NCBI GenBank assembly: GCA_034387635.1
Contig: JAOANU010000014.1
Location: 1-64,000, forward strand
Length of the DNA stretch: 64,000 nucleotides
Direction: 5' to 3'
From: Rhodosporidiobolus odoratus
Lineage: Eukaryota; Basidiomycota; Microbotryomycetes; Sporidiobolales; Sporidiobolaceae
The notes below the pieces were generated by a model. It was not told the DNA's origin. It searched no databases and worked only from the letters and a program-made list of their open reading frames with translations. The stretch's first letter is position 1. The number at the start of each line of letters is the position of its first letter. Both the position numbers and the translations under genes were made by a program. Below, one piece after another: positions 43,446 through 55,814 of the stretch.

Positions 43446-44500
43446 ATGTCGCTGCGACCAGACCAGCACCTGCCAATCCGCCACGTCTTGGACGACGCGT
43501 TCCGCTACAAGCGACCTCAAGCTCGTGCGATCCAGGACCGCCGCGAAATCTACGAAACTAAGCTTGAGCTTCTGAGCTATCAAGAGTTTCATGGTGAGTA
43601 GGCTCTGCCGCTTCCGCCCTGCGGGTGTTTCGATTCTGTACTGATCCTTCTTTGACCAAGAGATCCACCCCAAGGACCAAGTAATCGGGTAGAGCGTATG
43701 TCGTTGACAGTCTTCGAACGTGTACACGAGCTGAAATCGTTCAACAGGCGAAGCGAAAAGGGTGTACAAGATGACAGGCGCGTGCATGGCAGCTGAACAC
43801 GAAGAGACACGCCTGCTGGTCTTTGATATGCTGATCGACTATCCTGTGCGTACTCAGCCATCCAAGTATTCCCGTCTCACGAGCTTCCCTCATAATCACC
43901 TTTCAGTAGGCCCTCAAGTGGGGACAATCCGTCACGCAACGGTGGTCTGAGGTGGTGGAGACGCAGCTGCAGACTGCTCAAGGAGACCATGTCGCTGCCG
44001 CACTCGCCGAAAGCACTGCACAACGGGTGCATCACGAGAACACGGAAAGGTGGCAATATTTCCGGGCTCATCACACAACCGGTGCCCTCGCGCCTTCACA
44101 TACAGGTACACTCCCTTTCAGACACAGTGATCTCTCTGCTTCTTGAGAACATGGGCTGACTGCTTTCGAAACGAGCAGAGGGATACACCGCTCGCCGTGA
44201 GTTATATCAAGCAGTCCTCACCTAGCAGCACAGCTTTCGAGCCTCCGTTGCGTTCTCCAGTTTTGGCTGATCTAGATCTATTTCCCATGCGTATGCGTAA
44301 GACTGACCCAGCTTCATTCTGCAGTGCTCGGTAATGCAGGGGCTTTGACGATCCGCTTCGAACAGCGCGCGGACAACCTCAGACAATTGCATGACGATAT
44401 CGTCTCGACATCACCAGAGCTGCTCTGCGAAGAGTGGGGCATCGATCCAGCTTCAGTCTACGGGTACTCAATACGAGCGCCAGAAGCGGAGAAGAATTGA
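43446..44500 (+). CDS. Unknown protein P2, 211 aa (paralogue of P1)
   Basis: Exons 43446-43593, 43748-43845, 43910-44105, 44179-44196, 44325-44500. The protein is soluble and helical: YKRPQARAIQDRREIYETKL, MAAEHEETRLLVFDMLIDYP, WGQSVTQRWSEVVETQLQ, and a C-terminal FEQRADNLRQLHDDIV with EEWGIDPASVYG. The first three intron phases (1, 0, 1) and exon sizes (148, 98, 196) closely follow P1 (151, 104, 193), while the last exon is split here by an extra intron that leaves an 18-nt exon. Intron 3 acceptor is TAG after a false CAG. No known domain recognised. Confidence 0.6.
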
Positions 44501-44927
44501 AAGGCGGGCGGGGCTCGCGAGCCGTGGGGCAGCATAGGATGTGGAGACTTTCGTAGTGAACACGAGCTATCTCGGAGTAGAAGCTCGATCGCACAAGCTC
44601 ATTTGACCTTCTCAGGTTTTCTCTCGAGTAGATTACAAACCCTCGTTCGCTTGACGAGGGCACACCCTCTGCTCCAAGACCCTTCGAAGTGAAGCTGTCA
44701 ATGTCCACCACTGCAGGTGCTGTGGAGGAAAAGGAGGAAGGGCCTGCAAGTAGCTAAGTAGCCTTCTTTCCTTGCTTTCGCCTCTGCATAGTCAAGCAGA
44801 ATCAACTTGCAGTGCTGGCTGAGCGCAGATTCTCGCAATGGGGAGACTGCACTGTAGACACATTCGAGATTACGTTCCGAACTTCTGAGACTCGGGCTTT
44901 TATGCAAACAAAGTCTGCGGTTTATGC
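44501..44927. other. Convergent intergenic region (427 bp)
   Basis: Lies between the stops of P2 (+) and a small minus-strand gene. No coding sequence or RNA gene recognised. Confidence 0.45.
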
Positions 44928-45227
44928 TCAATCCTCTTCACCCTCGAGCATCTTCACCCTCTGCAGAAGGTGGTGAAGCGCGAAAAACCCAAACGACGTC
45001 ACACCATACACGCTCCCGTCGGCTTCAAGAGCAGCCTGCCAAGCGGCCCAAGCCCGCAGTACCTGTTCCTCCAAGTCGAGCTCTTCCTCTCCGTATCAGC
45101 CGAGAACATCATTGCAGGACCGGTCGAAAAGCTCGCCACTGGCAGACTCGAGGCGCTCAGCGAGGTCCCCACACCTGGGAGTGACCTTGAGGGTGCATGG
45201 AGTTGCGTGCTCCGCGGTCCCCAGATG
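44928..45227 (-). CDS. Small unknown protein, 5' end not resolved
   Basis: Two exons join cleanly, 45140-45227 and 44928-45088, over a 51-nt GTGGCG-AG intron with a CTGAT branch-like site. The joined frame reads DLAERLESAKEELDLEEQ, then VLRAWAAWQAALEADGSVYG and FALHHLLQRVKMLEGEED with a stop at 44928. The strongly amphipathic, non-repetitive composition supports coding. Neither exon stands out as a long ORF. The first exon with ATG, presumably in 45230-45315, was not identified with certainty (an ATG at about 45310 opens MNGSWPV). Family unknown. Confidence 0.42.
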
Positions 45228-45325
45228 CTGTAGGACACGCGGCGCTGTTTGGTATCAACCGGAATCACTCACGGATAAACCTCACATGACAGGCCAGCTG
45301 CCGTTCATTCCGTGAATTGACTGAT

Positions 45326-47130
45326 CTAAGCTACCTTCTCAATCTTTCCCTTCCTCCGTTCCTCTGACACCAACTTGCCCATACCCGCAGCAACCCCCAT
45401 CATCCCCATTCCACAAGCTCCATATGCGCAAGTAGGTGAGACCGTAAAGTATAGCGTCGTCGTAATCAACGGACCGAGGGCACGTCCGAGTTGACCGCGA
45501 GAGCGGAACCGGCCCAAGGCGGCACCTTTCTCGAGCTTAGGATGCGTCGGAGGTACCGAAGACTGAGAGGCTGAGGTCGAGGTGGCAGAAGAAGCCGGCT
45601 CGGGGTCGGTCTCGAAGGAAGCGAGCGCATTCAGCGAATTGACCACTGTCGCGCTAACGAAGGCGAGACCAGCGGCCGAGACCCAAAGCGCCTGCTTCGC
45701 GCCAGTGATCTTACCGGTATAGACAAGGTAAGGGAGAACGGCAAGGAGGATGAGGGAGATGGCGCAGGCGCGAATGCCAGAGAGGGCGAGAGAGGCGGTT
45801 CGGGAAGGGGAAGAGGCGCGGCGGCGTACGTAGCCGCCTTGGAGGAGGGAGGAAAGGATGCCAATAAAGCCGAGCAGGCGTCCATTTTGCTGCAGAGACA
45901 AACTAGTTAGTAAGGAAAGGGCACCCTTAAAGACTGGCAAAGGCAGCTTACCGAGTTCGAGTAGCCAAAGAAGTTGTGAGTCGCGAAGGTGAGAGTGAAC
46001 TCTGCACCCGCGAAGAAGAAGAGGAAGAAAAAGTGGGTTCGCTCGAGGCTTTTCAGGCGAGCCAGCCTTTCCGGAGGGGAACGGGAAGGCGGTGCCGAAG
46101 CTGTCGCCTTGCCGGGAGCTGCCGGCTCGTCCGACTTCTTGACCCATCCACGAGTTTCCGGGAGGCAGAGAGCGAGGTAGAGGGTCTCGACGGTAAGGAG
46201 GACGAGGGTGATAGCGGCCGGTACAGCATACGAGTTGAGCTGAACCTTGCTTGAGACGCCGAGGAGGGACGAAAGGGACGTAGGAAGGACTACTGAGGAG
46301 CCGCGGCCGAAGACGCGAGCGGAGAAATGGGCACCGAGGGAAGGGCCCAGGGTGAAGGCAACAGCGAAGGCGATTCCAACGAGGGCAAGCGAGCGGGAAC
46401 GAGTCACAGGGGAAGTCACGTCTGTGATGCATGCGATGCTGAGTTGGACCTGCGGAAAATACTGTAAGAAAACATGCAGCGGACAGTAAGATGGAGACAA
46501 CGCACATTTCCCTCCGACAAGCCACCGATGATCCTGCTCATTGCATACAGGCCGAACGAGTCTGCCTTGAGCCACAAAGCCGCAGAGGCGATGTTTCCGA
46601 CCATACTGGCCAACAGCACGGGTTTCCTGCCAAAGCGATCGGAAAGCTTGCCCAGAAAAGGGGAAATGAAGAATTGGCAGAAAGAGAAAAGGGAGGCGAG
46701 GAGTCCGCCGAGGATGGTGAGGTCCCACTGGGCTGGGAAGGCGGGTGTCGAGGCTGGAGAGGCGAAGGAGAAGAGGTACGCGCGGATGGCCCGAACGAAG
46801 TGGAGGGTTTGCGAGAGGAGGGTCGGAGTCTGCCACATGTTGAAGAGTATCAGCGGGAGTGCCGCGTAGACCACAGAGATGGTCACGACGTACAGCGGAA
46901 GTGACTGACGCCTCCTGCTTTACGAAGTCTTCAATGATGCGAGGAAAAAGCGGCAAACTGAGGAAGAAAAGACGACACAACGCCGACAAGATCAGCTCAG
47001 CTTCGGCTCGTAGTAAGCGTGGCAGTCTGGTTGCGACGTACGGCATGGTGAACGCCAACAGGTCCAATAGCAGCGCCAAGAATACGACCCTGACCACCTT
47101 CTTCGCCGGGTCAGCAGGTGTTCGTGCCAT
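45326..47130 (-). CDS. MFS transporter, MFSD10/TetA-like
   Basis: Exons 47042-47130, 46894-46957, 46506-46829, 45952-46449, 45326-45889 give 512 aa with about twelve hydrophobic helices. The first helix reads VVRVVFLALLLDLLAFTMPL, and the loop 2-3 motif GKLSDRFGRKPVLL is the canonical MFS motif A. A central loop with PETRGWVKKSDEP and a Pro/Ser-rich stretch separates the two halves. The last residues (SEERRKGKIEKVA) are basic. The sequence resembles the MFSD10/tetracycline-efflux group, which exports organic anions or drugs; the substrate here is unknown. It is convergent with the small gene at 44928. Confidence 0.88.
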
Positions 47131-47584
47131 GTCGAGCTTGCTGTGATCTGCAGGTTGAGTTCAGGGTTACTGATCAGCGCTCTCAGCCAAGCAACAGGCT
47201 GTAGCATCACCACTCGTGGCCGGATTGCAATTCCTCGTCTTCATCAGTCTCAGCAGATGAAGCAGGCGCGCTTCTTCTCTTGGCCACTCGAAGCCACAAG
47301 ACGGGTACGTAGAGATTGGAGACTGCTCACCTATGGGCCAGTGTACGTTTGCAAGCGGCACAAGCGGATCGAGGTTTTCTGTTGGACCCCTTCTCTCGAG
47401 GCCGATTCAGTGTCACTTTCTCACCTCTCAAAAATCATGCTATATACTACGATCTCTCCTCACAATGCTGTACAGTATACTGCGCGTCGGCGCGCCGAAG
47501 GCTTATAGTCAATACAACACGGCAGAACTGCTCTCCTCCGAATGAAATACCGGGAGCTCGCCTCGCCAGATTGAACCCAGAACC
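47131..47584. other. Intergenic region MFS/peptidase (454 bp)
   Basis: Both neighbours are on the minus strand, so it holds the transporter promoter and the peptidase 3' UTR. No feature recognised. Confidence 0.5.
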
Positions 47585-50467
47585 TCACGAAAAGTCCGTG
47601 AACCTAGCCAGCCACCTCAACCCACTCTCCCAAGCGACCCACTCACTCTCAACCGTCTCGGCAATCGGATGTCCATTCCCCGGAAACATGAGCATCTCAA
47701 CTTCCGTCCCTGCCTGTTTGAGCGCGTGGTACCACGCTTTCCCTTGCGGAGGGGGAACACGTCGGTCTTCTGCGCCGATGAGGAGGAGGGTAGGGGTGCG
47801 GACGGAGGTGGCGTATCGGAGGGGGGAGATGGAGTGCATTTTGTCGTAGATTGAAGGGGTTAGATAGGTTGGAGGGGAGCTGAAGGGATAGGGGAGATCG
47901 CCTTCGGCAAAGCACCTGCAGTCGGGGCGGAAGGAGGGAGTCAGTGACTGGCGGAGAGGAAACCTTAGGTTTAGGAAGGTGAAATTGAGGGAATGGAAGA
48001 AGTTGCGAGAAATAGGAAAGAAACGAATCAGCGAAGGCAAAGAGGCAGGCCAACGCACCAATCCGGGATATCGGTCACGGCCGCATTCCCCACCAAATCC
48101 GTAACCGGATTCCTCATGACCACCGCATCATACTCACTCGGGAATCTCGCTGTCAAATGGCACGCCGTCCACCCTGCATGCGAACCTCCCATAAGAAGCT
48201 TCTTTCCCTTGGTCCGACTTGCTAGGGAGAGTGAGTTGAGGTAGTGAGGAGCGGCGAGGGTAGCTTCGACTTCGAGCTCGCCGAGGCGAGGAGGGAGGAC
48301 GTCGACCGCGTGCTGGCCGAAACCGAGCGAGCCGGGGTAGCTGCGCAAGCAGGGGCAATGATCAGATCTTGACGAGCTGGGAACATCGGCAAGATGAAGT
48401 AACGAACTTGACGTGGCAGAACCTGTAACCGGTGAGAACGCTCGCCGCTGCGGAATAGTTCCATTCGGTGCAAGCTGTAGAGTGGGGCCCCCCGTGCGGC
48501 TGGTTGATGAGAGGCGGAAGGTTGGGCCTGGAAGGAGCGGTGGGGTCGATGGAGTTGGGTGAGACGAGGATAAGCTCTGTAGGGGCGAATTTGGGCAGGG
48601 GAAGGACGGTGTACGAAAGGCAGGAGAGTGCGTCGGAAACTGCAGCAGGAAGGATCCGTCGCTCAGAGTCGATGTTGAAGGAGGCGTGAAGGGAAGGAGC
48701 GTACGCTTTCCAGACAAACCACTTTCCCTCACAACCTTCCACTCAACCTTCCCTCCTTCAACCTTACCAACCACAACCTTTGGCGGGCTAATAGGCGAGC
48801 TCCTCAGCGCCACGACCCTACTCTCTCCGTCCGTTCCGATGACTGCAACGCTTGCGAGGGCGTCCTGATCCGACTCCTCGTTGAGAAGGTACAGGTACGG
48901 CAAAGCCGCATCCACCTCGTCCTTCTTTTCCGGCCACGGCGCAAGGCTCGTAACCTTCCCACTCGCAAGATCTACGACGAGAGGGACGCGACGAGAGCGC
49001 CAAATGGAGGTCATCACCACGCTCTGACCGCCGGAAAGTAAGGGCTCTTGCGGGAGTTGGTCGACGTAGAGCCCCGGGAAAGGGTCCGACGGACTACCTG
49101 GGCCGGGGGTCTTGGGATCAGGGACATCGACGACGGAAACGAGGATTTTGTCTTCTTTGAGCTTGACTTTGACGAGAGTGAGGGAGGAGGAGGAAGAGGT
49201 GGACAAGGAGAGGGAAAGAGAGGCAATGTGAAGCTGCCCGCAAGAGGCGTGCGGGCCGCCGAGGGGGTTAGAGAGGTAGACCAAGCTGGAAGACCCGGAT
49301 ACCACCCGCGGCGAGCGGGAAGAGCGGTCTTTGGCTGAGATAGGAGTGGCTTTGGCGATGCGGAAAACCTTCCTAAGCTTGTCTTCATTCCTTCCCTCGA
49401 CCTCCGGTTCTGCCTTCTCCTCCTCGACATCGAGGGATAGCGCGTAGATCCGCGCCGGGCGGTTGCAGCAGTACACAATGCCGAGCTTGCGGCCGTCGGC
49501 AAGCGTCGAGTAACCTGTCGCGGCAAGGACTACTTGCTCTTCAGACGGGGTAGGAAGGAAGGTCGGTTGACCAAAGTAGGTCCCTGGTACAGTCTCAGGG
49601 ACGATGAGGCGGTGAACAGTCGGTTTGTCGAGCTCTTTCTTCGCCGCGACGAGGGAGTTGAGCGGCGAGCCCGGGAGGACGAGTAGGAACAACGTTGGCT
49701 CGCGTTTCCCGATGAAGGTTTCGCCAAAGTCGGGTTCCCAGTGGAACTTCTGCTGGGAGGGGCGAGTCGCTTTCGGGTCGGGCTTGGAAGGCGGCGCTTC
49801 AGCGGTGTAGACTAGGGCGAGGGAGGAAGGGTGCCAGCTAGGTGGACCGAAGGTGCCTGAGACAACAAGATTAGCGAAGGCACTTGAACGAGGGTTCAAT
49901 GCGCTCGAAAGGAAGAGAACAAGCAACTAACCATCAAAATAAAAATCGCCATTTTCCTTCGTGACCTCAATCTCGGATTCCTTCCACCCGCTCGATACAT
50001 CGAGCACCTCAATCACCCTCTTCTGCTCCTTTCCTTCCTTAGCTGCAAATACCCTGAAGACAGCCTGCCTCTTCCCATCCGGAGAAATCGCGATATGTTT
50101 GACCTCTTCGCTGGTGAAGACCGAAGGTGAAGCGGCTACTACCGAGTTGTCGTCGGCGAGGATGAGGGATTGCGTTGCATTCCGCTTGTTCAAAGCGGAA
50201 AGTGATCGAGATGAGGTGTTAAGTTGGAGAGTTGCTATCAGGGGAAGTGGGGGAAAAGTCAGCGGATACACTCGGGAGTAAAGCTGCAGGAGATGTAGGC
50301 TCACAAAGATTATTCCCTGGGTTCCCTGTTGGCAAGAACCGCGCTCCATTGACGACTGGGTGCTCAAACAGCTCCCGCGCGAGCGAGATGGCGGAATCAA
50401 GTTGTTCCTCCTGGATTAACTGGGGCTGCGGCGGAACGGGTGCATGTGTGTCGTGTATCTGTGTCAT
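47585..50467 (-). CDS. Acylaminoacyl-peptidase-like serine peptidase (S9C)
   Basis: Exons 50305-50467, 49932-50234, 48720-49856, 48408-48639, 48059-48340, 47585-47915 give 815 aa, slightly longer than the usual 730. The N-terminal two thirds form a beta-propeller-like region (HIAISPDGKRQAVFRV, GPPSWHPSSLALVYTAEAPP). The alpha/beta-hydrolase domain has HGGPHS and PGSLGFGQ, the nucleophile in GGSHAGW, the Asp in IGAEDRRVP and the His in GNGHPI. Position +2 after the nucleophile is Ala where most family members have Gly. The enzyme removes N-acylated residues from blocked peptides in the cytosol (family knowledge). Confidence 0.9.
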
Positions 50468-50685
50468 TTTTCGAGGTATACTCGAGGTAGAGAGGATTGC
50501 CTTGTTGACGTAATTACGCCGGACGAGATGAGGCGAGATTGGTCGTTTTCTCACCTCCCCTCAACTACTGTTCTTCATTGTGTCCGGAGCACGCCATGGA
50601 TAAGGGAGGCTCAAGCAAGGTTCGTCCATTCGCAAGCAAAACACATAAGACGTGTAAACAAAGCGGAACGGCGGAACAAGCAAGA

Positions 50686-50715
50686 AAGAAACCCTGTCGG
50701 AAGAAACCCTGTCGG
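50686..50715. repeat. Tandem duplication of a 15-bp unit
   Basis: AAGAAACCCTGTCGG occurs twice head to tail (50686-50700 and 50701-50715), followed by a partial third copy. It lies between the peptidase promoter and the stop of the seven-TM gene. Confidence 0.9.
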
Positions 50716-50770
50716 AAGAAAAGCGAGACTTCTGCGCCGCTCAAGCAGCACCCCGCTCCCGATTCAACGC

Positions 50771-53362
50771 CTAAGCCCTCCTATCCCTGTACCCGAACGA
50801 GCTCTCACTCGCCTGCGTAAACCCACTCAAGACGCTCGACCAGCGTGCGTGTCCTGACCTCTTGCCGGCCCCTCCTGTTCCGGTACGAGGTAGATCGCCA
50901 GAACCAGTATTGGGCGGAGGTGGCAGAGGTAGAGGTGGAGGGTTGTGGCGGTACTCGACAGTGCAAGGGGAAGAAGAGAAGAGAGGCTCGATGGTGACAT
51001 ATGTAGCTGCCAGAGGGGAAGAAGGAGAGGCGCCGACGAAGTCGACCTTCGCAACCTCCACTAATCCGTCTGGCACGCTCGGACGCGTAGACAAGCTAGA
51101 GAGTGGAAGCTGAGGCGTGACGGAGCGAGAGCGATCGGGGTCGTATTGAAGGGAAGAATTGGTCGAGGCTCGTTGGGAAGGTGAGGTCAGGAGAGTCTTT
51201 GAGCTCGACTGCGAGGGACGACGAAGGGAGAGGATCTGTCATGTGTCATGAAGATCAGCATCGTGCGCTCGGGTAAACGGCGCCAGTAGGAGCGTGAGAC
51301 AGGAGCAAGAAGAAAGGGAACTCGCCTGTTCCTCATTTGCTGGCGAGTCGCTGTTCGCTAAAGCCTCCGCCTCGTGTTTCCCGTTCGTGTTCTCTTCCCT
51401 ATTCCTCACATACGTCTCCTCCTTCTTCCCCAACTCCATCCTACATACCTCCCTAAACACCCTAGACACCGTATCCTTCTTAACCATTTTCTCTACTGCG
51501 CTGCTATCTTCCCCGTGAGCTCCCTCGAAAGCGGATACAGTCTCCAGGCCCTTCACCTCTTCTGTCACTCGGTTGATCGCACGACTGGGCTGGACCACCA
51601 CTTCCTGCGAGCATGCGGATGAAGGCGTCGCCTCCGTCCCCGAGGTGACACTAGTAAGAGGACTCGCATACGGATGGCGATGCAGCGAACCTGAGCCCGA
51701 AGGACGATCAGGCGGAGTATACGTCGAAGCCGACGACACCTGGCTATTCGATAACGTGACATGGTGAGGGAGACGAGCCGAATATGGTGGAACGGTGGGG
51801 AGTTCGAGGGATCGGCCGTGGCCTGTGCCGGTGGTTGAGTAGACGAGATAGGGGCGGTCGAAGAAGACGGACGAGTCGGTGGAAACCGTGGCGGCGTCGG
51901 CTTCTTTGGCGAGGTAGATAGGGCGGCAGCGAGGTGGAGGAGAGGCGAGGAGGGCTACGCCAGTGCACTGCGGTTAACGAGTCAGCAGACGCAATCAAGC
52001 TGCCGATACGAGGACCTTACAGTATAGAGGGGCGGCAGGACGATGAGAAGGGCTTGAAGCCAACCCTGTCTGCGCGACGTCAGCGATGTGGCATTTTCCA
52101 GACCCAAGGCCGACTCACTGAACGCCTCCGCCATACTGCGCGACCAACATCCAGCTTACAGCGCTCGCAAGGTGCAAGAGCGAGACACTGTAGAAAGGCG
52201 AGAGCGTGAGCGTGCAGCCAAGGTCATTCAAGCCGAAGCACGAACCAAGCAGCCGTCGCTATCGCAACCATCGCCCACTCGACCAAGTTCTGCACCCTTG
52301 GAGTGCCCGTCACGCGGAGGCGTCGCGTCACTCTTAACGAAACTTCGCGAGACCTGAAGGTGAATTGAGAAGGTCAGAGGGCTGCTTCGCTTCTCTTCGA
52401 CGCTGACCAAGACAGGAATCGAGACGCACCGGAGTAGCATAACTGCCGATGCGAGCGATAAACTCGCTCCGCTGAAGAGCCAGATGAGGGCGTAGCGATC
52501 GAGGCCGGCGCCGCCGGGTAGGCCTGGGACGAGGATAGTCGAGCTCTTAAGCGACTGCAGATAGCACGTTGGGATAAGCAGCAGCGCAACGACACACGTT
52601 GAACGGCAAAGGAGAGTAAACGGTGAACGCACCCTAACTTGAATAGCGAACCCAATTCCACTGACAGCGCTCGCCGCCCACCCCACAAGCATGGTGAGCA
52701 ATACCGCCCGTCTCAGTACGGTTGACTTTTGAGCCGTAGTGCCAAGAGACTGCACACGTTGCAGGAAGAGTAGCTGAGCGAACGACTGGATGAGTACCCC
52801 GAGAAGGGGCGCAAGAGTATCGGAGAGGCGATGGTGTGAGAAGGTTGAGAGGTCGCCAAAGTGGGCGGCGAAGATCTGGAAAGAAGCCACGTCAGGGACT
52901 TCACTACTGTTCGAGTTGAAAGCTACGAAGAGCAAAAAGGCGAGTCAAAGAAGGCAGACGAACCACGAATGTCCTTGCAACTTCGACAATAAGCTGCGCA
53001 AGCTGTAAAGCAACGAGGACTGCCAACCCGAGCTTAGCATTCCAGCCATGGGCTGGGCGTCTCTTGAGTGCCTGCGAGGTGGCCTGAGCTCCTGCGAGCG
53101 CCCCTCCGTAGAGAATGGCCGCGAGAAGAACGGCGAGCAGGAGAGGAAAGAACTGCAAACAGAAGAATCGTCAGCGGGATACAGACAGAAAGGAATAAGA
53201 GGGACATACTACTGCTGTACAGCTGAACTCATCACAAGGCTGTAGTGCCAAGGGGCCGCCGAAAGAAGGCGCACTCCCCGATGATGGGGAGGAAGGAGAG
53301 GAAGGCCGAGGGAGAGGCGTAGAGGCAGCGAGGGCAGTGAAAGCTCCTTCCGCGGTTTGCAT
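50771..53362 (-). CDS. Seven-TM protein with long cytoplasmic tail (DUF6534-like)
   Basis: Nine exons: 53210-53362, 52964-53152, 52633-52875, 52430-52554, 52246-52353, 52119-52187, 52021-52069, 51326-51967, 50771-51235; 680 aa. Seven hydrophobic segments follow in the first 300 residues: FFPLLLAVLLAAILYG, LGLAVLVALQLAQLIVEV, LLGVLIQSFAQLLFL, AVLLTMLVGWAASAVSGIGF, YALIWLFSGASLSLASAVML, a sixth through WAMVAIATAAW, and WLQALLIVLPPLYT. This architecture is like the basidiomycete DUF6534 membrane proteins. The tail of about 360 residues is Ser/Pro-rich with a charged stretch (KMVKKDTVSRVFREV). The exon ending 51326 uses a GCGAGT donor (GC-AG intron). A receptor or sensor role is only a guess from topology. 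Confidence 0.68.
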
Positions 53363-53694
53363 CCTAGTCAAGAAGCGAAAAGGTGAGCTATATTCAAGAC
53401 GAGACGAGGATGCGATGCAAAGAGAAGGCGGACAATAGGGAATCCCCTGTGCAGGGGAATGAATACAAGCCAGACTATGACAAAGGCGCAAGCGTCGCTG
53501 GATCTGCTCTTAAGAGCGCCTCAGCTACGGACATTGACAGCTCTCACATTCGCCCAGGAGTAGCGACCCGACCCAACAAAGTCGAGACACGCGGTAAGGC
53601 TGCCAAAAAGAAGAAAGACTCAGATACTATTCCCCACCTTCTCTCGGTACTTCCCATCTCAACCACCACCCATGCCATCTCCCTCTGTCTCCGC

Positions 53695-55814
53695 TCACCT
53701 CCCCACCAAAGCCTTGAGATGCGCCACATACGCAGCCATCTGATCCGACGGAGTCTTGAAGACGAAAAGACCTCCGAGGGCGATGCTGTATCCAAAGAGC
53801 TGCACACACACCAGGCGAGGAGGAGGTAAGATCAGTCTGTTTGCAAGTGGGAGGAGCGGCGACGAATGGGAGGAGAGGGCGTACCTGGAGACCGGTGACG
53901 GTTGAACCGAAGAGGAGGACACTGCCAGCGACGAGGAGGATGTCCTTGAGCACACCTGTGGAGAGCAAGCGATCAATGAGGGCTAAGGGGCAGCAGCGCG
54001 AGGGAGTGCGTACCAGAAAGGGTGAGAACGAGGGACGAGGCACAGCCAACTGCAAGGCGGGACGAGGAACAAAAGCCGGTAAGTCAGCAAGGTCCCTCAA
54101 CTAGTGCAAGAGCTGGAAGAAAACGCACTGAGGAACACGACTGCCACATTCAAAAGCAATGCAACATTGCAGTTCAAAAACAGGGTGAAGCCTCCGACCT
54201 TTTCGAGGACGACCTCGAATGGCTTCCACCCCTCAAACACGGGGATGAGGAGGCAGTTGAGGGTGGCGCAGACGGGGGCGTAGTAGTAGAGCGAGACGAG
54301 TCTGCCGAAGACATGAGCTAAGTACAAGGTGGGAGAAGGAGCTGGGATACGTACGGGTCCATCCGGAGACCTTGAAGGAGTTTCTGAATAGCGACTGCAG
54401 GAAGACGAGTGTGGGCATATATCTTGGGCGAGCCCGGATGCCAGCGCCTGAAGAAAGAGCACGCACCTAGCCTGGTGGCCTCGAACAAGATGCCCAAGCA
54501 CTGGAAGATAAACCCAGAGAAGACAAATACAACTTCGCCATAACTGGCGAGGGCAACACCAAAGGAGATGGCCAAAACGACGATAAAGGTTCTCTGGTTG
54601 AACTTGTCAAGCCCCATGAGGACCGACATACCGAGGACGACGACACTGGTCATGGCCTGAGAGAGAAGGACCGGGTCAGCCTACGCCCGCAATGCTAGAC
54701 AGTTCAAGTTGTAACGTACCTTCAGAATCTGGATAAACGACACCGACAGAGTGAGGTAGGCCAGGTTGGAAAAGATCAAGCTGGCAGAGAAGAGAGCGCC
54801 AATGGGGACGATCTGCGCGGAAAGAACAGGTGAGCATGGATAATCAGCAGGAATCATGCGAGCGAAGGAGATCATGCGAGCGAAGGCGGGTATGGCAAGT
54901 GCGAAGAGGAAGATACGAGGCAACTGAAAATGGAAAAGGAATGGGGAAGAAATGCAAAGCTCACGTTGGAATACCACCTGTTCCAGCTCATCTCGATGTT
55001 ATCCAGTCCATCCAGCAGGTGCGTAAACCTTCGCATCAACCGAGTCGCAATCGTAGCATAAACAAGGTGAGTGGTGGTAAGGAAGACAGGGTAAGGGAAT
55101 CCGAGTCCCGAGTTGCCGGATCGGAGGATGTACGAGTTGAAGAGGATGACGGCGCTCGACAAGCTGATCCAGCAGGCGATGATAGGGGCGGGGTGCATGC
55201 GGCGGACCTGCGGAAATGGGAAACAAGCGGGTCAGCGAGGGAAAAGGCGGCACAAACAGTCACTTTTCCGCGTTCGTCCCGCTGTGCATGAGGCCTTGTC
55301 GGCGTCTACAGCTCCGTAGTCACGCTTCGCTACTCACACGCCTCACGTCGAAGGAGGGGGGGAGGGGGGGGGATAGGGCCGCCCTCCCAGCCGGAGATAT
55401 GAGGGAGGGGTCGACGGGGGGCCAGCTGGCGAGACGCGCGAAGTCGCACTACGCGTTCAGCATCCCGAGCCATCCCAGCAGCATCTCCCACCAGCCCCTT
55501 GATCCCCCTCTCCTGCTGGCGCCGCCCAACCTCCTATATAAACACCTCAACTCACACGCCCTTGGCCTCCTCGTAATCCGCCCAAACATCAAGTGAACTC
55601 AACGTACAGCCGTAGTCTGGTTGGTCGCCGGTTGCGGCAATCCTCCTTCTTCCCTCTCTAGATCCTCCAAGTCCTGCTTGAACGCTGTATCGTTGTTAGG
55701 TCCTCCTCCTCCTCCTCCCGCTGATGTGCCGATACGCGATTCTTCATCTTCAGCGAGCAGTCGATCCGCTTCCTGCTCGGCTGAGAGATCTTGAAGAGCA
55801 ATCTTGTCGGGCAT
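53695..55814 (-). CDS. TPT/SLC35-family transporter (DMT superfamily)
   Basis: Nine exons: 55608-55814, 54965-55207, 54720-54812, 54467-54656, 54355-54394, 54129-54301, 54014-54049, 53885-53955, 53695-53799; 385 aa. After an acidic N-terminal tail (EQEADRLLAEDEESR) come about ten helices: APIIACWISLSSAVILFNSY, FPYPVFLTTTHLVYATIATR, GALFSASLIFSNLAYLTLSV, SVSFIQILKAMTSVVVLGMS, FIVVLAISFGVALASYGEVV, and so on to LFGYSIALGGLFVFK. This is the triose-phosphate/nucleotide-sugar transporter pattern (SFIQILKA). Likely a Golgi or ER sugar-nucleotide or sugar-phosphate carrier; substrate unknown. The first intron is long (400 nt). Confidence 0.88.

Noticed and set aside
47470..47590. Possible tRNA T-arm (GGGTTCAATC on the minus strand)
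   Set aside because: No cloverleaf could be built around it: the upstream sequence lacks a plausible anticodon arm and acceptor stem.
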